The notes under the pieces: model-generated
What the model saw: the letters and a program-made list of their open reading frames with translations, nothing else
The model's database searches: none
Told to the model about the DNA's origin: nothing
Assembly: GCA_964528595.1 (NCBI GenBank)
Contig: CAZGTM010000068.1
Coordinates: 1-19,729, forward strand
Source of the DNA: CAYFKJ01 sp964528595
GTDB lineage: Bacteria > Pseudomonadota > Alphaproteobacteria > UBA2966
DNA: 19,729 nucleotides
Reading direction: 5' to 3'
Translations under genes and position numbers: made by a program
Shown: positions 6,733 to 13,378 of the stretch, piece by piece
How positions within the stretch are numbered: position 1 is the first letter of the stretch
How the letters are laid out: every line of letters starts with the position of its first letter

Positions 6733-7611
6733 ATGGAAATGCATCAAATTCGGTACTTTCTCGCGGTCTGCGAAACCCTCAATTTCACCAGGGCGGCAGA
6801 GCAAAGTAACGTCTCGCAGCCGGCTTTGACAAAAGCGATTAAGAAATTGGAGGCCGAGCTGGGGAGCGATTTGTTTTTCCGAGAGGGCAAGCGGGTTCTT
6901 ATTTCTGAATTTGGTCAGATCATGCAGCCCAAAATGGGGGCAATTCTCGGACAAGCTGAATCGGTCCGCGATTTGGCGGAAGGCTTCAATCTTCTGAACA
7001 AAGCGCCACTGAATATTGGCATCATGACGACCATCGGCCCGTTGGGACTCTCGCCGTTTTTGGCGCAGTTCCAACGTGACCATCCGGGAATCGAAATTGA
7101 AATTCATGAAGGCTCGCTGCAGGATGTCACCAGACGGTTAGAGGCCGGCGAATTGGAGCTCGCGTTATTGAGCGCTCCGAAGGGGTTGGATGACACCTAT
7201 CGCACCGAGCCTGTTTATAGCGAAAAGTACATGGTTGTCTTTTCTCCAAACCATCGCCTGAAAGAAAAAGCGGCAATAAAACTGGAAGATCTTTCGGGTG
7301 AAGCTTACGTCGACAGATTGGCGTGTGAGATGCGCGAAATGGTGATGAAGGTATGCGAGGAGAAAAGCGTTGAGCTCTACGCCACTTATCGAAGCGAACG
7401 GGAAGACTGGGTTGTGGGAATGGTGCTCGCCGAGATGGGTTTTGCGTTTATGCCTGAATACTCGATCACTCAAAATGGCATGCTCAGCAGACCTCTGGTC
7501 GACCCGGAAGTGACGAGAACCGTGACAATTGCAAGCATGCCTGGTCGACCTTTTGCGCCAGGCGCGGAGGCATTTATCCGCGCAGTACGATCATATGCCT
7601 GGCCCCGCTAA
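6733..7611 (+). CDS. LysR-family transcriptional regulator
   Basis: 292-aa regulator. Residues 1-60 form the winged helix-turn-helix, opening MEMHQIRYFLAVCETLNFTR with the recognition helix in VSQPALTKAIKKLEAELG; the rest is a periplasmic-binding-protein-like effector domain with NIGIMTTIGPLGLSPFLAQF and LELALLSAP. The divergent DsrE-like/DUF1059 pair is the likely target, which is the usual LysR arrangement. Effector unknown; the neighbouring redox/sulfur-type proteins make an oxidant or sulfur compound a guess only. The ATG has almost no Shine-Dalgarno (GAGTGCACCTTT), so weak or near-leaderless translation is possible, but the MEMHQ start matches many relatives. Codon use looks less GC-biased than in the tat operon. 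Confidence 0.9.
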   Translation: MEMHQIRYFLAVCETLNFTRAAEQSNVSQPALTKAIKKLEAELGSDLFFREGKRVLISEFGQIMQPKMGAILGQAESVRDLAEGFNLLNKAPLNIGIMTTIGPLGLSPFLAQFQRDHPGIEIEIHEGSLQDVTRRLEAGELELALLSAPKGLDDTYRTEPVYSEKYMVVFSPNHRLKEKAAIKLEDLSGEAYVDRLACEMREMVMKVCEEKSVELYATYRSEREDWVVGMVLAEMGFAFMPEYSITQNGMLSRPLVDPEVTRTVTIASMPGRPFAPGAEAFIRAVRSYAWPR

Positions 7612-7742
7612 CGTTCGGATTTGGCTCGGCACTCAAAGACCTTATCGATATTGTTTCGTATTTTTTCCGTCTCCCCGAACTTGGTGTGAAAAGGGAACTC
7701 ACGGCTTCTGTTTCCGCCCGCAAATGTTCTAAACTGCCGATT

Positions 7743-8741
7743 ATGAGAACGGGACGGTGGAAAACAGGCATCGCCGCGGCGCTGATGGTTTGTGCGTTGG
7801 CGGCCTGCACGCGCTCGGTTCCGGCGCCCGTTGTCGACAAGGGTGCGGGCGGCACGAGGGCGGCGAGCAAGGCCGCGCCGGCCCGCAGCGCCGTCGTTCA
7901 GGCAGGCGAGAACCTCTATGCCACGGCCAGGCGGCATGGCGTTTCGGTCCGCGCCCTGATCTCGGCCAATGGCCTCAAACCGCCGTTCATCCTGCGCGTC
8001 GGGCAGCGCTTGAAATTGCCGGTACCCAACACCCATGTCGTGGCGGGCGGCGACACGGTCTATGGCATCTCGCGGCGTTACGGCGTGGATATGGCGAGCC
8101 TGATGCGGGCAAACCGCCTGAAACCGCCGTATACGATACAAGTCGGCCAGAAACTTCGATTGCCAGGGGGAACCCAAGTAGCGGCGAGGAGCCCTACAAA
8201 ACCCACTAAAAACACCAAATCGAAATCACCGCCGCTGCCCAAGCAGAAGTCCGCGCCGCCGAAAAAGCGGAGAGCAGTCGCCAAAGCGATCCCGCCGCGC
8301 TCCAACGGCAGGTTCGCCTGGCCGGTGAAAGGCCCGATCCTTTCCAGTTTCGGCGCCAAGGCCGGTGGCCTCTACAACGACGGCATCAATATTTCGGCCA
8401 AAAAGGGCGCGCCGATGAAGGCGGCGGAGAACGGCATCGTGGCCTACGCCGGGAACGAACTGCGCGGCTTCGGTAATCTCGTGCTGATCCGCCATCGTGG
8501 TGGCTGGATGACGGCCTATGCCCACGCCGATCGGATATTGGTCAAACGCGGCGACACGGTGAAAAAAGGCCAGATGATTGGACGCGCCGGCTCAAGCGGC
8601 AGCGTGACCCGGCCGCAGGTGCATTTTGAGATTAGAAAAGGATCACAAGCTGTTGATCCAATTAAATATTTAACCGCTGGATCAAGGGGTCGAAGAGAGA
8701 TCAGAGTGGTCGGAATCGGCCCATTGCGCCAGCCAATCTAG
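7743..8741 (+). CDS. NlpD-like lipoprotein with two LysM and a degenerate LytM (M23) domain
   Basis: 332-aa predicted lipoprotein. Seen: signal peptide with lipobox L-A-A-C (Cys22), LysM repeat 1 at about 49-93 and repeat 2 at 98-141 for peptidoglycan binding, a Lys/Pro-rich linker (150-185), and an M23-type domain (about 205-305). Catalytic residues are missing: the usual H-x-G-x-D appears as NDGIN (Asn212, Asn216) and the H-x-H as PQVHFEIR (Gln292). So it probably does not cut peptidoglycan but activates a cell-wall amidase at division, as E. coli NlpD and EnvC do. The frame is open to a GTG at 7686, but ATG 7743 gives the proper signal peptide. Its TAG overlaps the TAG of the opposing DUF815 gene within one CTAG. 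Codons near the 3' end (8626-8690) are markedly AT-rich. Confidence 0.9.
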   Translation: MRTGRWKTGIAAALMVCALAACTRSVPAPVVDKGAGGTRAASKAAPARSAVVQAGENLYATARRHGVSVRALISANGLKPPFILRVGQRLKLPVPNTHVVAGGDTVYGISRRYGVDMASLMRANRLKPPYTIQVGQKLRLPGGTQVAARSPTKPTKNTKSKSPPLPKQKSAPPKKRRAVAKAIPPRSNGRFAWPVKGPILSSFGAKAGGLYNDGINISAKKGAPMKAAENGIVAYAGNELRGFGNLVLIRHRGGWMTAYAHADRILVKRGDTVKKGQMIGRAGSSGSVTRPQVHFEIRKGSQAVDPIKYLTAGSRGRREIRVVGIGPLRQPI

Positions 8742-9610
8742 TTCAGTGTCTGGCCCAGCCTGCCCGCCAGGTCCTGAATAAACTGCCAGGCCACGCGCCC
8801 CGAACGGGCACCCCGCGTCACCGACCATTCGATGGCCTCGGCCTTCAGCGTTTCGGCGTCGACCTTCAGGCCGTAGTGCGCCGCGTAGCCTTCGATCATG
8901 GCGAGGAATTCGTCCTGGGCGCAGGCATGGAAACCGAGCCACAGACCGAAGCGGTCGGACAGCGAGACCTTTTCCTCCACCGCTTCCGCCGGGTTGATGG
9001 CGGTTGAGCGTTCGTTCTCAATCATATCGCGCGGCATCAGGTGGCGGCGGTTCGAGGTGGCGTAAAAAATGACGTTGTCCGGGCGTCCTTCGATGCCGCC
9101 GTCCAAGACCGCTTTGAGGGATTTGTAGCTGGCATCGTCCGAATCGAACGAAAGATCGTCGCAAAAGAGGATGCAGCGCCGCTCGGTGTCCGTCAGGAGT
9201 TTCAGCAAGCGGGGCAGTGTGGGAATGTCTTCACGGTGGATTTCCACCAGCGCCAGCGGCCCCTCACACTTGTCGCCGGCGTCGGACTGGGTGACCTGGG
9301 CGTGGACCGCCTTGACCAGCGAACTTTTACCCATGCCGCGGGCGCCCCAGAGGAGTGCGTTGTTGGCCGGTAAGCCCTTGGCGAACCTCACGGTATTGTC
9401 GACCAGGATGTCGCGCACCCGGTCGATCCCCTTGAGAAGATCGATTTCGACCCGGTTGACCACCGCCACCGGCTCCAGCATGCAGGTCTCGGCTTGCCAG
9501 ACGAAAGCATCCGCACCCTCCAGCCCGGCCGTCGCGGGCGGCGGCGGCGAGAGCCGTTCCAGGGCGTCGGCGATGCGGGCCAGCGCGGTGGTGAGATCGG
9601 CGTCGTCCAT
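8738..9610 (-). CDS. DUF815-family P-loop ATPase
   Basis: 290-aa AAA-like ATPase of the DUF815 family; cellular role not established. Seen: Walker A GARGMGKS (residues 89-96), Walker B ILFCDDLSFD (147-156), a sensor-like ATSNRRHLMPRDM (184-196), and LSDRFGLWLGF (217-227), all DUF815 hallmarks. The frame is open to 9706, but the ATG at 9610 has AGGA at suitable distance and begins at the family N-terminus; the longer form would add 32 residues without similarity to a domain. It is transcribed against the nlpD-like gene and shares the 4-bp CTAG with it. To its other side the start codon is about 200 bp from yajC, so the two genes share a divergent control region. Confidence 0.9.
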   Translation of the reverse strand: MDDADLTTALARIADALERLSPPPPATAGLEGADAFVWQAETCMLEPVAVVNRVEIDLLKGIDRVRDILVDNTVRFAKGLPANNALLWGARGMGKSSLVKAVHAQVTQSDAGDKCEGPLALVEIHREDIPTLPRLLKLLTDTERRCILFCDDLSFDSDDASYKSLKAVLDGGIEGRPDNVIFYATSNRRHLMPRDMIENERSTAINPAEAVEEKVSLSDRFGLWLGFHACAQDEFLAMIEGYAAHYGLKVDAETLKAEAIEWSVTRGARSGRVAWQFIQDLAGRLGQTLN

Positions 9611-9725
9611 GTCTTTTCGGTCCTTATGGTGCGGCGCGCGAGAACCTACCACAAAGGGGCGGGCGGTCAATATGGCGGTCTTATCAAGTCCGCTGTTAAT
9701 GCCCATGTAACAAGCTCTTGAGCAA

Positions 9726-9739
9726 TAGTTTGCAAACTA
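9726..9739. promoter_or_regulatory. 14-bp palindrome at the yajC promoter
   Basis: TAGTTTGCAAACTA is a perfect inverted repeat with no spacer. It contains the proposed -35 hexamer of the yajC-secD-secF promoter, so a dimeric repressor bound here would block RNA polymerase. No family can be named from the sequence alone. Confidence 0.45.
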
Positions 9740-9757
9740 CCGGCATGCCGCTATAGT
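9730..9757 (+). promoter_or_regulatory. Candidate sigma70-type promoter for yajC-secDF
   Basis: TTGCAA (9730-9735) and TATAGT (9752-9757) are separated by 16 bp. Each matches the vegetative consensus at four or five of six places. The pair lies about 55 bp upstream of the yajC ATG in the divergent intergenic region and reads into the Sec operon. Confidence 0.5.
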
Positions 9758-9812
9758 CCGGCAGCTTTTTCGGCGCGCGAGGCCGCGCCCACAGATATCC
9801 AAGGGGGCTTTT

Positions 9813-10232
9813 ATGCTCATTTCTCCGGCTTATGCCCAAGCCGCCGCCGGCGGCGGCGACGGCAGCATGATCATGCAGCTGATGCCGCTGGTTCTCATTT
9901 TTGCCGTTTTCTATTTCCTGCTGATCCGGCCGCAGCAAAAAAAGGTCAAGGAACACAAGGCCATGATCGCGGCGGTGCGCCGCGGCGACCGCGTCGTCAC
10001 GGCAGGCGGCATTATGGGCAAGGTCACCAAGGTCCACGAAGACGACCGCGCGACAGTGGAAATCGCCCCGGACGTTAGAATCGAAATCGTGGCGTCGACT
10101 TTGACAAATGTCTTGAGCAAGTCCGAACCGGCCAACACCAACGAGAAGAAGAGCTCGTCCAGCGATGACGCACCGCAAAGCACCGCCAGCCGTCTCGGCG
10201 GTCTGTTGGGTGGAAAGAAGAAATCCGACTAG
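9813..10232 (+). CDS. yajC: Preprotein translocase subunit YajC
   Basis: 139-aa single-span inner-membrane protein of the SecDF-YajC accessory complex, which works with SecYEG. Seen: short N-terminal part ending in a membrane helix (about 20-38) with LMPLVLIFAVFYFLLIRPQ, then the YajC signature RPQQKKVKEHKAMIAAVRRGDRVVTAGG. The C-terminal tail past residue 105 is Ser/Lys/Asp-rich and looks disordered, longer than in E. coli YajC. AAGGGGG before the ATG is a strong ribosome site. secD starts 9 bp after the stop. Confidence 0.96.
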   Translation: MLISPAYAQAAAGGGDGSMIMQLMPLVLIFAVFYFLLIRPQQKKVKEHKAMIAAVRRGDRVVTAGGIMGKVTKVHEDDRATVEIAPDVRIEIVASTLTNVLSKSEPANTNEKKSSSSDDAPQSTASRLGGLLGGKKKSD

Positions 10233-10241
10233 GTCAGGTCC

Positions 10242-11861
10242 ATGCTTTACTTTGCGAAGTGGAAGATCGTGCTGATCGCCGTCGTGGCATTAGCCGGCAT
10301 TGTCTTCACGTTACCCAATTTCGTCTCCCGCGAGACAGCGGACAGCTTGCCCGACTGGCTGCCCCATCAACAGATCAATCTCGGCCTCGATCTCCAGGGC
10401 GGCTCGCACCTGCTGCTGGAGGTCGACACGGCCGCCGTCGTCCGGGAGCGTCTGGAGAGTCTGGTCGAGGCGACGCGCGCCGAATTGCGCAAAGCCCGCA
10501 TCGGCTATACCGGGGGCTTGGGCGTTTCCAAGGCCAATAGGGTCCTAGTCCGCGTGCGCAAGCCGGCGGACGTGGAAAAGGCTCTCGAACTGGTGAAAGG
10601 ACTGGGCAATCCTCTTGCCCCCGATGCCTTCGGTTCGGGTGGCGGCCAGGACATTGAAGTCACGGAGGATGGCGGCGTCATCGAAGTGGTTATGACCGAA
10701 CCGGCCATCCAGGACCGCAAGCGCGCCGCTGTGGAGCAATCCATCGAGATCGTGCGCCGCCGCATCGACGAGACCGGAACGCGCGAGCCGACCATTCAGC
10801 GCCAGGGCGAAGACCGGATCTTGATCCAGTTGCCGGGCGTCAAGGACCCCGACCGCATCAAACGCCTGTTGGGCAAGACGGCCAAGATGGTCTTCCGCTT
10901 CGTCGACACCACGACGACGGTTGCCGACGCCAACCGGGGCAGGGTGCCGCCGGGATCCGAACTCCTCGAGCAGGAACCGCGCGACGGTGACACCGGCCCG
11001 GCCCGGCAATATGTCGTGCGCAAAAGGGTGATGGTCAGCGGCGAATCGCTGGTCGACGCTCAGCCTTCGTTCGACCAGGGCCGGCCCGTCGTGAGTTTCC
11101 GTTTCGATTCCGTCGGCGCCAAGAAATTCGGCGACGCGACGTCGAAGAACGTCGGTCGATTGTTCGCCATTGTCCTCGACGGCAAGGTCATAAGTGCCCC
11201 GGAAATCCAATCGCCCATTCTCGGGGGCTCCGGCATTATTACCGGCGGCTTCACGGTTCAGACGGCCAACGATCTGGCGGTGTTGCTGCGCGCCGGCGCC
11301 TTGCCGGCGCCCCTGAAAATTCTCGAGGAACGCACGGTCGGCCCCGACCTCGGCGCCGATTCGGTGCGGGCCGGCAAGATCGCCAGCATGCTCGCCTTCG
11401 TGCTCGTCATGGTTTTCATGGCGGCGGCCTACGGTCTCTTCGGCCTGGCCACGGACATCGCCCTGTTGATCAACATGGCGTTGATCGGCGGCGCCTTGAG
11501 CGTCCTGCAGGCGACGCTGACTTTGCCGGGTATCGCCGGCATCGTCTTGACCATCGGCATGGCGGTCGACGCCAACGTTCTGATCTTCGAGCGCATACGC
11601 GAGGAAATGAGATCGGGCAAGACGCCCTTCGCCGCGGTGGACGCGGGCTACAAACGGGCGCTGACGACGATCATCGACGCCAACGTCACGACCTTGATCG
11701 CCGCCGTCCTGTTGTTCGAATTCGGCTCCGGTCCGGTCAAGGGTTTCGCCGTAACGCTCGCCATCGGCATCGTCACTTCGCTGTTTACCGCCTTTACCCT
11801 GACCCGTTTGCTGATCGCCACCTGGCTGCGCCGCAAGCGGCCCGTCGAACTGCCGTTGTAG
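10242..11861 (+). CDS. secD: Protein translocase subunit SecD
   Basis: 539-aa RND-type inner-membrane subunit that uses the proton gradient to pull exported chains into the periplasm. Seen: first membrane helix at about 7-25, the D1 motif LGLDLQGGSHLLLEVD (48-63), a large periplasmic region, and a five-helix C-terminal block (about 375-530) that includes the D4-type GMAVDANVLIFERIREE. Length and order match alphaproteobacterial SecD. An AGGTCAGG stretch precedes the ATG. secF begins 9 bp downstream. Confidence 0.97.
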   Translation: MLYFAKWKIVLIAVVALAGIVFTLPNFVSRETADSLPDWLPHQQINLGLDLQGGSHLLLEVDTAAVVRERLESLVEATRAELRKARIGYTGGLGVSKANRVLVRVRKPADVEKALELVKGLGNPLAPDAFGSGGGQDIEVTEDGGVIEVVMTEPAIQDRKRAAVEQSIEIVRRRIDETGTREPTIQRQGEDRILIQLPGVKDPDRIKRLLGKTAKMVFRFVDTTTTVADANRGRVPPGSELLEQEPRDGDTGPARQYVVRKRVMVSGESLVDAQPSFDQGRPVVSFRFDSVGAKKFGDATSKNVGRLFAIVLDGKVISAPEIQSPILGGSGIITGGFTVQTANDLAVLLRAGALPAPLKILEERTVGPDLGADSVRAGKIASMLAFVLVMVFMAAAYGLFGLATDIALLINMALIGGALSVLQATLTLPGIAGIVLTIGMAVDANVLIFERIREEMRSGKTPFAAVDAGYKRALTTIIDANVTTLIAAVLLFEFGSGPVKGFAVTLAIGIVTSLFTAFTLTRLLIATWLRRKRPVELPL

Positions 11862-11870
11862 GAGCTGGAT

Positions 11871-12842
11871 ATGTATCGACTACGGCTCGTTCCGACGAAA
11901 ACCGACATTAAATTCATGCGTTACCGCATGATGGCGTTTGTGGTGTCCTGTGCGCTGCTGCTGGCCTCCGTCGGCCTGTTTTTTGGCGTCGGCCTCAACT
12001 ACGGCATCGATTTCGAGGGCGGTATTCTGATCGAGGTTGGCTCGGACCAACCGGCCGATCTCGCCAAGATGCGCAGTTCCCTTACCAGCCTCGGGCTCGG
12101 CGAAGTCGCACTGCAGGAATTCGGACGCGAAACCGACGTGCTCATCCGGATCGAACGCCAGCCCGGTGATTCCTCTGCCCAGCAAGCCGCCGTCGATACG
12201 GTGAAGGAAACCTTGGCCAAGGAAATCAGCGACAAGCTTTCCTACCGCCGTGTCGAATTCGTCGGCCCGAAGGTGAGCGCGGAACTCGTCGAGGCCGGCA
12301 CCATGGCCATGGTGCTCGCGGTGGCGGCCATGCTGGTCTACATCTGGTTCCGCTTCGAATGGCAGTTCAGTATCGGCGCCGTGCTGGCGCTGATCCATGA
12401 CGTGGTGCTGACCATCGGCGTCTTTTCGATTATGCGTCTGGAGTTCAACCTCTCGATCATCGCCGCGATCCTGACGATTATCGGCTATTCCATGAACGAC
12501 ACCGTGGTGATCTACGACCGCGTGCGCGAGAATTTACGCCGCTACCGCTCTCTGCCCATGCAGGAATTGCTGGACCGCAGCGTCAACGAAACACTGGCCC
12601 GGACGATCATGACGTCGGTCACAACGTTGCTGGCCCTGCTGACGCTGTTCTTCTTCGGTGGCGAAGTGATTCGCGGGTTTACGTTCGCCATGATGTGGGG
12701 CGTCGTCGTCGGCACTTATTCCTCGGTCTTCGTGGCGGCGCCTTTGCTGCTCCACCTCGGGGTGCGCCGGGGCGGCGAGGGTCCCGACCAGGAGGCGGAG
12801 GATACCGGCAACGGCACCGAGGTCGCCGAGCAGGGCACCTAA
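11871..12842 (+). CDS. secF: Protein translocase subunit SecF
   Basis: 323-aa partner of SecD. Seen: N-terminal membrane helix after a short basic start, the SecF motif NYGIDFEGGILIEV, and a C-terminal five-helix block with SMNDTVVIYDRVRENLR and the typical ARTIMTSVTTLLALLTLFFFGG. TAGGAG lies eight bases upstream of the ATG. The tail after about residue 305 is acidic and probably disordered. The Mth938-domain gene begins 31 bp downstream, consistent with one operon. Confidence 0.97.
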   Translation: MYRLRLVPTKTDIKFMRYRMMAFVVSCALLLASVGLFFGVGLNYGIDFEGGILIEVGSDQPADLAKMRSSLTSLGLGEVALQEFGRETDVLIRIERQPGDSSAQQAAVDTVKETLAKEISDKLSYRRVEFVGPKVSAELVEAGTMAMVLAVAAMLVYIWFRFEWQFSIGAVLALIHDVVLTIGVFSIMRLEFNLSIIAAILTIIGYSMNDTVVIYDRVRENLRRYRSLPMQELLDRSVNETLARTIMTSVTTLLALLTLFFFGGEVIRGFTFAMMWGVVVGTYSSVFVAAPLLLHLGVRRGGEGPDQEAEDTGNGTEVAEQGT

Positions 12843-12873
12843 CTCGCAACAACCCGTGCAGAAAGGCGAGGGG

Positions 12874-13251
12874 ATGGACATCACACCTCTCATTCCGGCC
12901 GGCCGACAGGTCATCCGCAGCTACGGCAACGGCGGCTTCACGATCGCCGACGTCCGCCATGACGGTTCGGTTCTGGTGACCGCGGAACAAACCTTTCCGC
13001 TGGATGTGGCATCCCTGGAGGATCTGTCGCTCGTGCATTTCGATCCCTTGTGGGAGATCGAGCCGAAAATCGATCTCCTCCTGATCGGAACGGGGGCGAA
13101 GATGGCGTTCCTGCCCGACGCACTACGCGGCGGCCTCAAAGCTCATGGCATTAGTGTCGATAGCATGGATTCAGGCGCGGCGGCACGAACTTACAACGTC
13201 CTGCTGAGTGAGGAACGTCTGGTGGCCGCAGCCATAATCGCGGTGAAGTGA
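12874..13251 (+). CDS. Mth938-like domain protein (DUF498 family)
   Basis: 125-aa protein of the Mth938/NDUFAF3-like family. Seen: MDITPLIPAGRQVIRSYGNG at the start, the central PKIDLLLIGTGAKMAFLP stretch (the most conserved part of the family) and the closing ARTYNVLLSEERLVAAAII. The human family member NDUFAF3 helps assemble respiratory complex I; bacterial roles are less clear. A GTG at 12856 in the same frame would add six residues, but the ATG at 12874 follows AAGGCGAGGGG and fits the family start. Position right after secDF is the conserved alphaproteobacterial place for this gene, and a squalene-synthase-fold gene, another possible complex I factor, lies beyond the inserted kinase. Confidence 0.9.
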   Translation: MDITPLIPAGRQVIRSYGNGGFTIADVRHDGSVLVTAEQTFPLDVASLEDLSLVHFDPLWEIEPKIDLLLIGTGAKMAFLPDALRGGLKAHGISVDSMDSGAAARTYNVLLSEERLVAAAIIAVK

Positions 13252-13378
13252 TCGACGAATGCGCGCCAACGGTTAGTGACTAAAGCCTCAACCGCCGTTA
13301 TTCTCACCAAATACAGGTTCTGGGGGCGATTTCGAACCGCAACGTGAACGCAATCACGGTGTTTAGTTAGGACGATCC

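Noticed and set aside
7686..7742. GTG start giving a longer nlpD-like protein
   Set aside because: It would place 19 polar residues before the lipoprotein signal peptide; ATG 7743 gives the expected n-region and lipobox.
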